Of a DNA stretch of 64,000 nt, positions 47,104-56,715 are shown in pieces; the first letter of the stretch is position 1, and each line of letters opens with the position of its first letter. The position numbers were made by a program, and so were the translations under genes. Source of the DNA: Candidatus Brachybacter algidus (GTDB taxonomy: Bacteria > Bacteroidota > Bacteroidia > Chitinophagales > Saprospiraceae); contig JADJSK010000002.1 in assembly GCA_016711705.1 (NCBI GenBank), positions 186,001 to 250,000 of the forward strand, in the 5' to 3' direction. The notes under the pieces were generated by a model that saw only the letters and a list, made by a program, of their open reading frames with translations, made no database searches and was not told where the DNA came from.

Positions 47104-50100
47104 CTATTGTATAATAATGACCTTTGCTTTGGCTCCATTTTCAAAGTGCAGAAAATAACATCCTGCAGCATAATTAGACAGATCCAAATGTTGCTTATTT
47201 GAAGATATAATAAACTCCTGAAGTGGTTTTCCTTCTATACTGATAAGAGCTACCTTACTGCCTAATTTTATCTTGCTGCCTGATTCAACGATTATTCGGC
47301 CATTCGGAGAAGGATTTGGATATACAGAAGGGGCAGTAAGGTCAAGTGGATCAGTCGCAAGACCGTCTTCCACTATGACTTGTACCTCATCACTTGCAGT
47401 AGCACCATCGTCATCCGTCACAGTCAATTTGAATGTGTAAGTACCAATGATCAAACTTGCTACAGTTGGATTGGGAGTAGATATACCAATGATCGTTGCA
47501 TTATTTGGCGTGCTGCCTACCTGTTCCCAGGCATAAGAAACGATAGTTCCATCAGCATCGGTGCCACTTCCATTTAACACTGCAGAATTTGTAGGTAACA
47601 AGATTGAAATATCCGTTCCGGCATTGGCTGTCGGTGCTAAATTGACAGCAGGATTGACAATGACAAGTACCGTATCAGAGTCAAATAGATCATCATTGTC
47701 AACTACTGTAAGAACGAATGTGTAAGTTCCTTCTTTAAGATCACTTATGACTGGAGTGAAACTTGCCGTATCTGATATGTTCGCCATAGAAGGTGTATTA
47801 CCTATTTGTGCCCAATGAATCCCAATGATAGTCCCATCTTCATCTGTACCATTACCATCTAAGGCTACATTGGAAACAGGCAAGGTGATATTGATATCCT
47901 CTCCTGCATCAGCTAAAGGAGCCAATAATTGCAGTGAGTCAAGTTTAATTAAAAGTGTATCCTTGTCAGTCAGGCCATCATTGTCTGTGACAGTAAGAAT
48001 AAATGTATAGGTGCCGAATATTAGATCACTGATAATTGGATTGGCAATAGTTGTATCTGATATTGTTGCAACAGATGGCGTAATACCTGATTGCTCCCAA
48101 TGGTAAGAGACTATTGTGCCATCAGCGTCAGTAGCACTTCCGTTTACCTCAACACTATCTGTTGGGAATATTAGATTAATGTCCTCACCTGCATTTGCTA
48201 TTGGTGCATAAAGTATGATTGGATTAACGATTACAAGCACAGTATCAGTATCAATAGCTCCATCATCATCTGTCACTGTCAACACAAATGTATATATGCC
48301 TTCTATGAGGCCACTGATCAATGGATCGACAACCGTTGAATCGGAAATATTCGCAATGGATGGTGTGTCGCCTAACTGATCCCAGGAATAACTTATGATC
48401 GTACCATCTACATCTGTTCCAATCCCTGAGAGAAAAGTGCTGTCTTGCGGTAAAGTTAGTTCAATATCCAACCCTGCATCAGCTATTGGGGCATGATTGT
48501 TAGTGTCAACTACAAATATGCTCACTTCATCAAAAGAGCTATCACCATTATCATCTATGGCAGATAAGCGGAAAGTATAGGTTCCCTCTATCATCCCCGT
48601 GATCAAAGGATTGAGAATGGTTGGATCTGAAATGATAGCGATTGATGGGTCATTTCCTACCTGACTCCACTCATAGCCAATTATAATGCCATCTTCGTCG
48701 GTAGCACTACCATTTAGTTGGGTGCTGTCTGTGGGAAGAATCAGTGTTGTATCTAATCCAGCATAAACTATTGGAAATATATTACCAATACTATCTACGA
48801 GTACATCGACATCATCAGTGGCAGTCAGGCCTTTATCGTCTGTTACTGTTAATCGGAAAGAATACGTACCGACCAACAAATCACTCACAATAGGATTCGC
48901 AATAAATGCATCAGAAATTGTGGCGTTTGATGGCTCATTTCCAATTTGTTGCCATTCAAATGTTAAGGGATTGCCTTCCGGATCGGTTCCACTGCCATTG
49001 AGTTGTGCAGCATTAACAGGCAATATAATATTTATGTCAGAACCCGCATCAGCCATTGGTGCTTCATTTACAATCAATTTGACTGTGACCATTACCTTAT
49101 CGGATGCAGTAAGTCCATCATCATCTGTAACTGTCAATATGAAAGTATATACTCCTTCAAGTAGATCACTAACCACCGGATTCATTATACCAGGGTCAGA
49201 AATGGTAGCCGAAGAAGGATTGTTTCCATCCTGAGTCCATGCATATTCAACGATAATGCCATCAGCATCAGTACCGCTGCCATCCAGGGTTGCACTGTTT
49301 AAAGGAAGTTCCACAGTAATATCAGCACCGGCATTAGCTATCGGAGCTTGACTTTGAGCAGCATTTACAGTGACGAGGACCTCATCTGTAGCTATATCTC
49401 CGTCATCATCAGTCACGGTCAATAAAAAAGTGTATGTCCCTTGTATAAGATCACTAACTGTCGGCGTGGCAGTCATGGAGTTTAATATAGTTGCTATCGA
49501 AGGTGTAATTCCTACTTGACTCCAGGTATAGTTAACAATAATGCCGTCCGGATCTGATCCTGAGCCATTCAGCAGCGTCGAATTGACAGGCAAATCAACT
49601 GTTACATCAGGTCCGGCATTAGATACCGGCGCTTGATTTGTAGTCGAGGGAGTATATTGCCATAGATCATTTAATTCTAGATCAAAATTGTATCCTCCAC
49701 ATATATAACCTTTACTACCTATACTGAATGCAGCTGCTACTTGTCTTTCGAGTCCAACCATACTTGCTTTTTGGGTCCAGGCATTGTCCGCGGGGGAATA
49801 CTGCCACATATCTTTAAGCAGCAAATCATTTTCGTAATTATATCCGCAAGTTATAAAGCCATTGCTTCCGATAGCGAAACCACTTGCAAACTCCCTAGTT
49901 GATCCTCCAAATTCTGACTTTTGAAACCATGAATTGGATGCAGGATTGTATTCCCAAAAATCTTTAAGATCTACATCATTATCATAATCATATCCTGTGC
50001 CAATGTATCCTTTGCCCTCTACTGCAAAACTGGCAGCACCTTGACGTGCATGTCCACCAAAATTTGTCTTTTGCGTCCAGGTATTGTTGGTAGGATTATA

Positions 50101-50601
50101 TTCCCAAAAATCTTTCAGGTCTTTATCTGTTTCAAAGTTATAACCCAGTCCTATATAGCCTTTTTCGTCAATACTAAATGCACTTCCTGACAATCTGGAT
50201 GGGCCGCCCATATCGGCTTTTTGCGTCCAGGTATTATTGGTGGGATTGTATTCCCAAAAATCATTGACAGGATCAAGTCCATCAAAACCACCACCCACAT
50301 ATCCTTTGCTGTTTAAGCTGAAACTAAGAGCATATCCTCTTGGACTCCCGCCCATATCCGCCTTTTGCGACCAAGTATCGGAAATTGGATTATATTCCCA
50401 GAAACTGCTCAATGCTTCACCGCTAAAAGAGTCGAATCCTGTGCCTAAGTATGCTTTACCATTAATTGTAAAGGCTGTGGATGCGGAGGTAAAACCTCCC
50501 CCATAATCTGCTTTTTGAACCCATGTATTTTGGGCTTGAGACAATGGTAGAATAATAAAAAAGGCAAATATTGTAAAAATATTTTTTTTCATAATTTTCA
50601 T
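47104..50601 (-). CDS. Giant Kelch/PKD surface protein with T9SS tail
   Basis: An 1,165-residue exported protein: signal peptide to about 23, six Kelch repeats (24-325; DFWEYNPTNNTWTQKADMGG-type), eight PKD/K319L-like repeats of about 91 residues (325-1080; each with ADAGxDI and TDDDG), and a type A T9SS sorting domain. The PKD units keep a common period but differ in sequence. It is predicted to be an outer-surface adhesin or binding protein. Its ATG overlaps the stop of DUF4907 (ATGA), so the two are coupled. No catalytic motif is seen. Confidence 0.92.
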   Translation of the reverse strand: MKIMKKNIFTIFAFFIILPLSQAQNTWVQKADYGGGFTSASTAFTINGKAYLGTGFDSFSGEALSSFWEYNPISDTWSQKADMGGSPRGYALSFSLNSKGYVGGGFDGLDPVNDFWEYNPTNNTWTQKADMGGPSRLSGSAFSIDEKGYIGLGYNFETDKDLKDFWEYNPTNNTWTQKTNFGGHARQGAASFAVEGKGYIGTGYDYDNDVDLKDFWEYNPASNSWFQKSEFGGSTREFASGFAIGSNGFITCGYNYENDLLLKDMWQYSPADNAWTQKASMVGLERQVAAAFSIGSKGYICGGYNFDLELNDLWQYTPSTTNQAPVSNAGPDVTVDLPVNSTLLNGSGSDPDGIIVNYTWSQVGITPSIATILNSMTATPTVSDLIQGTYTFLLTVTDDDGDIATDEVLVTVNAAQSQAPIANAGADITVELPLNSATLDGSGTDADGIIVEYAWTQDGNNPSSATISDPGIMNPVVSDLLEGVYTFILTVTDDDGLTASDKVMVTVKLIVNEAPMADAGSDINIILPVNAAQLNGSGTDPEGNPLTFEWQQIGNEPSNATISDAFIANPIVSDLLVGTYSFRLTVTDDKGLTATDDVDVLVDSIGNIFPIVYAGLDTTLILPTDSTQLNGSATDEDGIIIGYEWSQVGNDPSIAIISDPTILNPLITGMIEGTYTFRLSAIDDNGDSSFDEVSIFVVDTNNHAPIADAGLDIELTLPQDSTFLSGIGTDVDGTIISYSWDQLGDTPSIANISDSTVVDPLISGLIEGIYTFVLTVTDDDGAIDTDTVLVIVNPIILYAPIANAGEDINLIFPTDSVEVNGSATDADGTIVSYHWEQSGITPSVATISDTTIANPIISDLIFGTYTFILTVTDNDGLTDKDTLLIKLDSLQLLAPLADAGEDINITLPVSNVALDGNGTDEDGTIIGIHWAQIGNTPSMANISDTASFTPVISDLKEGTYTFVLTVVDNDDLFDSDTVLVIVNPAVNLAPTANAGTDISILLPTNSAVLNGSGTDADGTIVSYAWEQVGSTPNNATIIGISTPNPTVASLIIGTYTFKLTVTDDDGATASDEVQVIVEDGLATDPLDLTAPSVYPNPSPNGRIIVESGSKIKLGSKVALISIEGKPLQEFIISSNKQHLDLSNYAAGCYFLHFENGAKAKVIIIQ

Positions 50602-50993
50602 TTAAGATTTATTAAAAGCTTTTCAATTTCTTTTTGAGAGATAGTAGGCGGCATTTGACCGCTTATAATTTTATTGACTGCCAATTCAGCCACCTTTTTT
50701 GCGTCTGTTTCAGTTTTAAATCCATTTACTCCAGCCCTACCGGGTATGGTGGTTTGATGGATCTTAAGTTTGTTATCGATGAATATGTCATATCCATAAG
50801 TGGTGCCATTCGATGGAATGATTTGATATGTAACGAATTTATTTTTCCCTGTTTTATTCTTTTCAGCTTCACTGCCTTTGATAGGATGGTTGGGAGTTGA
50901 AGATGAGGAAATTACCTTTTGAGCAGATATTTCGTTGGGCATGGTCATGGCCCAAAATAAAATGAATATGACGAAAAGCAGAAATGATTTCAT
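50598..50993 (-). CDS. DUF4907 secreted protein
   Basis: A 131-residue protein with signal peptide (about 1-24). The mature domain has YGYDIFIDNKLKIHQTTIPG and GFKTETDAKKVAELAVNKI, the DUF4907 hallmarks. The function is unknown; in Bacteroidota it is often next to Kelch proteins, as here. Its TGA overlaps the ATG of the Kelch/PKD gene, so it is the first gene of a coupled pair. Confidence 0.87.
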   Translation of the reverse strand: MKSFLLFVIFILFWAMTMPNEISAQKVISSSSTPNHPIKGSEAEKNKTGKNKFVTYQIIPSNGTTYGYDIFIDNKLKIHQTTIPGRAGVNGFKTETDAKKVAELAVNKIISGQMPPTISQKEIEKLLINLK

Positions 50994-51156
50994 TGATATA
51001 TTTGTAAGGATGCAAGATATTATCTGGACGAAAATAAGGGAAATAAACGACTGCAGTTATAAGTTAAGAGGAATTAACAAAAGTTATGCATAAATACCTC
51101 CTTCTATTATAAAACTTTGACCTGTAAATAATAGATATCTATACACCGATAAAAAA

Positions 51157-51190
51157 AATATCAAATAATTACGAAGAACTATTTGATATT
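51157..51190 (-). terminator. Terminator of the 50-residue protein gene
   Basis: AATATCAAATA and TATTTGATATT are perfect 11-bp arms, followed on the minus strand by an eight-T run. It is AT-rich but well formed, and lies 54 bp past the stop at 51245. Confidence 0.8.
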
Positions 51191-51244
51191 AATTGAAAGA
51201 AAACTCGATTAAACGGGATTTAATTTATCAAATTTTGATAATTA

Positions 51245-51397
51245 TCAAGCTTTTGACTTACCTGAACCTTTAGCATCAGATTTAGAGCTGGAAGCACCAA
51301 AACTATTGCCACTTTCTGCCTTATAATCTGAGACTTTTTTGATTTTGTCAACAGCTTTTTCTTTCTTTACATTCTTGGTTCTGATGTCCTTACTCAT
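51245..51397 (-). CDS. 50-residue Lys/Ser-rich small protein
   Basis: The start at ATG 51397 gives a highly basic N-terminal half (RTKNVKKEKAVDKIKKVSDYK) and a Ser/Gly-rich tail. The frame extends upstream, but only with hydrophobic sequence unlike a signal. It has no Cys, and a terminator follows. I do not recognise a family; small basic Bacteroidota proteins of this kind are annotated hypothetical. It may bind nucleic acid. Confidence 0.65.
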   Translation of the reverse strand: MSKDIRTKNVKKEKAVDKIKKVSDYKAESGNSFGASSSKSDAKGSGKSKA

Positions 51398-51488
51398 AAG
51401 TATTTTTTTTAATGTTTGACAATATTGGGTGCATTCCCGTGGTAAAAGTATATAATAAATACTTTTAGGGCAAAAAAGGTTCAATAAT

Positions 51489-53105
51489 TTATTGTTTTAT
51501 GACTTTTACTGTGGTTGATCCTAATTCGGTTTTTATCCTTATCAAATAAATTCCTGGTGTTAGCCCTTCCATTGATATTGATTCCTGATTACTACCTGAA
51601 GATTTAACATCCTGATTTACAAAAGTTTTTATCAAATTGCCATTTACATTTAAGAGATCAATAGAAACTTTCGTCTCTTTTAGTAAGTCATATTTTATAG
51701 TGCATTCATTGACAAAAGGATGGGGGTACGTTAGAACACTTGAATTAATATTATTTAGTTCAAATTTCCCTAAGGATAGATCCGGTATGTATATTGCTAC
51801 GAATCCTTTAGATGGGCCAACAAAATTTATGCTCTCACCACAAACAATGATTCGACCTTGCGCATCAAATTTCATTCTGTACAAATTGTCAAAAAGTCCT
51901 CCAAAGTCTTCGATATAAATTCCATCATTTCCTAAGGAATTATCTACTTTTCCGTTCTTATTCATTCTTATGAAAAAAATGTCTGCTTCCAGTTCATCTG
52001 AATCTTCTAAATCATATACAGACCCGGCCAACATTATATTGCCATCCGGAGCCTCTATTATCTGAAACCCGTTTGGGTTCAAAGACTGAAATGAATCAAA
52101 ATTTGCAAAGCCATTTTCCCCAAAACTTTCATCAGCAGATCCATTTGAATTTAATCTTCCTGCGATTAAATTATTTTTAAACTCACCTGAACTATCATCT
52201 ATTGATCCTCCTGTAAATAAAATCTTACCGTCAGACTGAAGTGATAAATTATCAATGGCATCATATCCTCCACCATCAAAAATAAAATAACCGTTTTGTC
52301 CAAAAGAACTATCTAAACTGCCATCTTCCATAAATCTCATCATGAGCATGTCTTGGCCATTAAAACCTTCAATGTGACCGGCTATAATTATTTTACCATC
52401 CGGTTGAGGTATGGCGTAATAATTCTTGATTGAATAATTAATATCAGGATATTCAAAGACTTTTACGCCATCATCACCAAAATCCTCATCGATCGTTCCA
52501 TCATTATTTAGACGAATTAAACTAAAGGCATCTCTGCCATTTTCGAGCCATTTTGTAGCAGATATTATTATTTTACCGGATGGCAATTCGAAGACATTTG
52601 TTGAAAGGTAGGGCTCCTCACTTGAAAGTGTAAATGTACCAAGATTTCCAAATGTTAAATCCTGTTTTCCGTCTATACCATATCTCTGAGCTACGGTTAA
52701 TAATTCTCCGGTATACATATCAAATGTGTGACCAGCTAATAGAATCTTACCGTCACTTTGAGTATAACTTCCATCCATATATAATTGACTGGAATAATGT
52801 TCTGTATGTACAATTCCATTATTTCCGAATTGTGAATCAAAATTGCCATCAGATTTCAATTTCCCTAATGCCAGATAAATAAATAGTGAATCAGCGGTTA
52901 AACGTTCACCGCTTCCGAGCATGTAAATATTTCCATCTCCATCAAATTCTATATCAAATATTCCTGAAAGCTCCTCTTCGTTGGATGTAATGTATTTACC
53001 CACTTCAGCAAAGCTACTGTCGGGTCTTAAAGTTTGGGCATTTAAAGAATTCAAGAATAAAAGTCCTAAGACGAAGGAAAGAGTTTTCATAAGTTTAAGT
53101 TTCAA
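51489..53105 (-). CDS. Delta-60 repeat propeller protein with T9SS tail
   Basis: A 538-residue exported protein; the signal is best from the second Met (MKTLSFVLGLLFLNS, ending LNAQ). About eight delta-60 repeats of roughly 50-60 residues follow (for example LNNDGTIDEDFGDDGV, LNSNGSADESFGENG), each with SDGKIL-type strands. The last 80 residues are a T9SS type A domain (TYPHPFVNECTIKYDLL). It is probably an extracellular beta-propeller; its ligand is unknown. Confidence 0.9.
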   Translation of the reverse strand: MKLKLMKTLSFVLGLLFLNSLNAQTLRPDSSFAEVGKYITSNEEELSGIFDIEFDGDGNIYMLGSGERLTADSLFIYLALGKLKSDGNFDSQFGNNGIVHTEHYSSQLYMDGSYTQSDGKILLAGHTFDMYTGELLTVAQRYGIDGKQDLTFGNLGTFTLSSEEPYLSTNVFELPSGKIIISATKWLENGRDAFSLIRLNNDGTIDEDFGDDGVKVFEYPDINYSIKNYYAIPQPDGKIIIAGHIEGFNGQDMLMMRFMEDGSLDSSFGQNGYFIFDGGGYDAIDNLSLQSDGKILFTGGSIDDSSGEFKNNLIAGRLNSNGSADESFGENGFANFDSFQSLNPNGFQIIEAPDGNIMLAGSVYDLEDSDELEADIFFIRMNKNGKVDNSLGNDGIYIEDFGGLFDNLYRMKFDAQGRIIVCGESINFVGPSKGFVAIYIPDLSLGKFELNNINSSVLTYPHPFVNECTIKYDLLKETKVSIDLLNVNGNLIKTFVNQDVKSSGSNQESISMEGLTPGIYLIRIKTELGSTTVKVIKQ

Positions 53106-53218
53106 AGTTTCAAATGCAATATCTCGTATAGGAACGAATTCATATTACACAAAGTTACTTTTCCAAACTTATAAAACTAAGAAATATAAAACTTTAACTT
53201 TTGATAATTCAATAATCT

Positions 53219-54262
53219 CTAAGTACTCAAGATCTTAATTTCTACTCTTTGATTCTTTTTCCTACCTTCCATCGTTTTGTCAGATGCTAAAGGATTGCGC
53301 TTGCCATACCCTTTATAAGTAACCCGAGTTTTATTTATTCCTTTCTTTGTTAGGTAACTTGCCACTTCCTTGGCACGTTCCGTGGACAACTTATCGCAGT
53401 ACTCTACTGAAGGAACTCCATTTGTATGACCTCCGATTTCAATTTTTACTGATTGGTTTTTTGCCAGGTAAGCATATAATTCATCCAATATCTTGAAGCT
53501 ATTTTTGTTCAAAGTTGCATTATCAGCTTGAAAATATAGTTCATCCAGCCTTATTACCTGTCCGGGAACTATCTTTTTTGTCAAAGCCTTGATGGCAATT
53601 GGCTCTTTTGCTTTAGGAATGATCTCTGTGATAGGGGATGCATTGTCTACAAGAAGATTTCCGTTGTAAGGCTCAAGCACCGGTGTACGATAAAATGCTT
53701 CAAGTGTGATGTAACTTACATTGCGAGTAGGCTTGAAAGTGAAATTGTATTTTTGCCATGAATTGTTTGAGATCAGTGGGCTTTCACCAAGTAGGATTGC
53801 TTTATCACATAAGGAATTGCCCCCCCATATCATTAATTTGGCAGGCGTAACATAATTGTATTTTGCTCCCCCTTCCAAAGCACTGGCTCTTGTGGCGCTC
53901 AAATATTTTTCAGAGGTACATAAGCCAATTTCAAAACTATATGATTTCCCTTTTTTTAATGGGCCGGACATCGCTTGAGAAACTGATTCATATGTTTCAT
54001 TTTCACGAACCACCATACCCAGATAAGTATCACCATCCATGGCAGGCTTGTATACTTCCCATGATCCACTTGGCTGCACATCAGGTGGGGTCTCTCCTAC
54101 AAACTGCCCACCACAATCCCTCCATCCAACAGGAGGCCTGTTAGGTCCAGGGCGATCCTCAAAAGAAGGGTTTGTAAGATATACCGTTTGCCCAATAGTT
54201 TGAAAGGCTAAAAAAGTACAACAAACGAAAGTCAAATATTTATGAAATGATTTCAAAAACAT
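53219..54262 (-). CDS. OmpA-domain outer-membrane protein with novel N-terminal module
   Basis: A 347-residue exported protein (signal to about 24, ending TIGQ). Residues 25-200 form a beta-rich module starting NPSFEDRPGPNRPP. The C-terminus (about 230-347) is an OmpA peptidoglycan-binding domain with IEIGGHTNGVPS and YGKRNPLASDKT. It probably links the outer membrane or a secreted module to peptidoglycan. The N-terminal module recurs alone in the next gene upstream, at 54447-55112. Confidence 0.85.
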   Translation of the reverse strand: MFLKSFHKYLTFVCCTFLAFQTIGQTVYLTNPSFEDRPGPNRPPVGWRDCGGQFVGETPPDVQPSGSWEVYKPAMDGDTYLGMVVRENETYESVSQAMSGPLKKGKSYSFEIGLCTSEKYLSATRASALEGGAKYNYVTPAKLMIWGGNSLCDKAILLGESPLISNNSWQKYNFTFKPTRNVSYITLEAFYRTPVLEPYNGNLLVDNASPITEIIPKAKEPIAIKALTKKIVPGQVIRLDELYFQADNATLNKNSFKILDELYAYLAKNQSVKIEIGGHTNGVPSVEYCDKLSTERAKEVASYLTKKGINKTRVTYKGYGKRNPLASDKTMEGRKKNQRVEIKILST

Positions 54263-54446
54263 ACATTTAGATTATTCAAATGTTGAAAATGTCGATAACT
54301 GTTAATTTCAAATCAGAACGTAATAGTTATTGATCTTGTGCTTAATTCTTAGGTTTTAACAAATAATTTAACATTAATGTACGAATTGTGTTTAAAACAA
54401 TTGACTAAAATTGGATTAATATGATTGTATTTCAGACAAAGCACGC

Positions 54447-55112
54447 TTATTTTCCCTTTACAGAATTTTTTGTGGCTTCAGATTTTTTCAATGGAACGAA
54501 TGCCGACGCATTATCTATCAGTATATTTCCATTGTATGGTTCAATTTCGTCGTTAATATAATATGCTTCTAAAGTTATGCATGTTACATCTTCGACCGGC
54601 TTTAATATAAAGCTGTGCTTTTCCCATCTATTGCTTTTAATTACTCCACTTTCTGCAAGAATTTCACTTCTTTCACATAATTTATCTCCTCCCCAAATGA
54701 CTAATTTAGCAGGTGTCGTGTAATTATATTTTTTGCCATCCCAAGCACTTTCTCTTGTCGCACTTAAATATTGATCTGATGTACAGATCATAATTTCAAA
54801 CTGATAGGAAGAATCTTTAAGTAAAACACCTTTAAGTTTTTGAGAAATAGCCTCCCATGTATTATTTTCTCTCACGACCATTCCTACGTAAGTTTCTCCA
54901 TCCTGGGCTACACGAGTTACATTCCAACTTCCACTTGGCTGCACATCGACAGGAGTTTCTCCCGGAAATTGGTAGGAACAATCATACCAGCCCTGAGGCG
55001 CCCTGTTGGGACCTGGCCTATCTTCGAATGATGGGTTATCTAATAATACATTCTGAGACGTTCCCAGCCTTTCAAGAAAGAAAAGAAAAAATATTATCAG
55101 GTGATGTCTCAT
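54447..55112 (-). CDS. NPSFEDRPGPN-module exported protein
   Basis: A 221-residue protein with signal peptide (about 1-19, ending SQN). The mature part is a close paralogue of the N-terminal module of the OmpA-domain protein 180 bp downstream: NPSFEDRPGPNRAPQGW, ETPVDVQPSGSWNV and EPYNGNILIDNASA are shared. No peptidoglycan-binding domain follows, so it is probably a freely secreted or outer-membrane-associated module. The function is unknown. Confidence 0.8.
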   Translation of the reverse strand: MRHHLIIFFLFFLERLGTSQNVLLDNPSFEDRPGPNRAPQGWYDCSYQFPGETPVDVQPSGSWNVTRVAQDGETYVGMVVRENNTWEAISQKLKGVLLKDSSYQFEIMICTSDQYLSATRESAWDGKKYNYTTPAKLVIWGGDKLCERSEILAESGVIKSNRWEKHSFILKPVEDVTCITLEAYYINDEIEPYNGNILIDNASAFVPLKKSEATKNSVKGK

Positions 55113-55122
55113 GTTCTAAAAT

Positions 55123-56334
55123 TTATCCAAACGCATTCAATCCTGTCACATCCATACCTGTGATCAATAAATGTATGTCGTGCGTACCTTCATAAGTTAA
55201 TACCGTCTCAAGATTCATCATGTGTCTCATGATTGGATATTCATTGGTGATGCCCATACCACCATGGATTTGACGTGCTTCACGAGCCACCTCAAGAGCC
55301 ATCATGACATTATTTCTTTTGGCCATTGAGACCTGTGCCGGAGTCGCTTTACCTGCATTGGCAAGTGTGCCTAACCTCCAGGCAAGTAATTGTGCCTTGG
55401 TAATCTCAGTGATCATCTCAGCTAATTTCTTTTGGGTCAACTGGAATTGTCCAATTGGTTTACCGAATTGAATTCTTTCCTGAGAATATCTCAGCGCACT
55501 GTCATAACAATCAAGTGCAGCGCCAAGTACACCCCAAGCGATACCATATCTTGCTTTAGAAAGACACGAAAGTGGACCTTTCATTCCTTGTACATTTGGA
55601 AGGACGTTTGCTTTAGGAACTCTGACATCCTGAAATACAAGTTCACCTGTTATCGAAGCTCTCAATGACCATTTACCATGGATCTCAGGTGCGGTAAAGC
55701 CCGGCATGCCTTTTTCCACGATCAAACCTCTTATGATTCCATCCTGATCGCGCGCCCATACGACTGCTATGTCTGCAAGTGGTGAATTGGTGATCCACAT
55801 TTTGGCGCCATTCAATATATAGTGGTCGCCATCATCGACAATATTAGTTTCCATACCGGCAGGATTGGATCCATGATCAGGTTCGGTAAGTCCAAAACAT
55901 CCGATAAATTCACCGGTGGCTAGTTTTGGAAGATATTTTCTTTTTTGTTCTTCGCTTCCGAATTTGTAGATCGGAAACATAACAAGACTACCTTGTACAG
56001 ATGCCATGGATCTAAGTCCTGAGTCGCCTCTTTCGAGTTCAGCCATGATAATTCCATAAGCGATTTCATCCATTCCTCCGCCACCATATTCAGCTGGAAT
56101 ACTTGGGCCGAAAGCTCCGATCTCGCCAAGGCCTTTAAATAGATGCACTGGACATTCTGCCCTGTTGGCATAGTCTTCAATTATAGGAGACACTTCTTGC
56201 TTAACCCAAGCTCTGACTGCATCTCTCGCCAATATATGATCTTCATTTAGAAGTTCATCTATCGCGTAGTAATCATGTGATTGGAATAAATCCGTCTTAG
56301 CTTGTTTGGTATGTGAAGCAGTTTGCTGATCCAT
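55123..56334 (-). CDS. gcdH: Glutaryl-CoA dehydrogenase (acyl-CoA dehydrogenase family)
   Basis: A 403-residue cytoplasmic flavoenzyme. GCFGLTEPDHGSNPAGMET, the FAD-binding region near 165, and the C-terminal YEGTHDIHLLITGMDVTGL match glutaryl-CoA dehydrogenases, with the catalytic Glu in YEGTHD. It converts glutaryl-CoA to crotonyl-CoA in lysine and tryptophan breakdown. It ends 10 bp before the NPSFEDRPG gene start, but the functions do not obviously relate. Assignment to the glutaryl subgroup rests on these motifs. Confidence 0.9.
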   Translation of the reverse strand: MDQQTASHTKQAKTDLFQSHDYYAIDELLNEDHILARDAVRAWVKQEVSPIIEDYANRAECPVHLFKGLGEIGAFGPSIPAEYGGGGMDEIAYGIIMAELERGDSGLRSMASVQGSLVMFPIYKFGSEEQKRKYLPKLATGEFIGCFGLTEPDHGSNPAGMETNIVDDGDHYILNGAKMWITNSPLADIAVVWARDQDGIIRGLIVEKGMPGFTAPEIHGKWSLRASITGELVFQDVRVPKANVLPNVQGMKGPLSCLSKARYGIAWGVLGAALDCYDSALRYSQERIQFGKPIGQFQLTQKKLAEMITEITKAQLLAWRLGTLANAGKATPAQVSMAKRNNVMMALEVAREARQIHGGMGITNEYPIMRHMMNLETVLTYEGTHDIHLLITGMDVTGLNAFG

Positions 56335-56715
56335 TTTAGGTCTTTTTTGATTTTAGGTCGCAAAAATACGAAAAATTGACATTCAAAAAATAAAAGTATC
56401 TCAGTTTGTGAAGTAAGTCTTAATGTAACTGATGAAATACATTTTATTTTAAATTTGTCAGGTTTCGATACTTAAATGCATTCCTTATTTAGATTAAATT
56501 TAGGTTTTATATAAAAATAGGATAGTAGAAATACTAACAATCGTTAGGAATCCAATAGGATTTAGATGGGAACAACTAAATTAAAATAAATGTTTTGCTA
56601 AGAAATTGATTATTAAAAATAGCCCAATTTAAGCAAGACATAAATTCTTATGCTCACTTACAGCAAGATTTCAACATTTATTTATCAAAGAAAAAACTGG
56701 TCTGAAAGACAAGGG
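56335..56715. other. AT-rich gap upstream of gcdH
   Basis: No ORF, hairpin terminator or known repeat is visible. It holds the gcdH promoter region, though I find no clear TTTG/TAnnTTTG pair. Confidence 0.5.
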
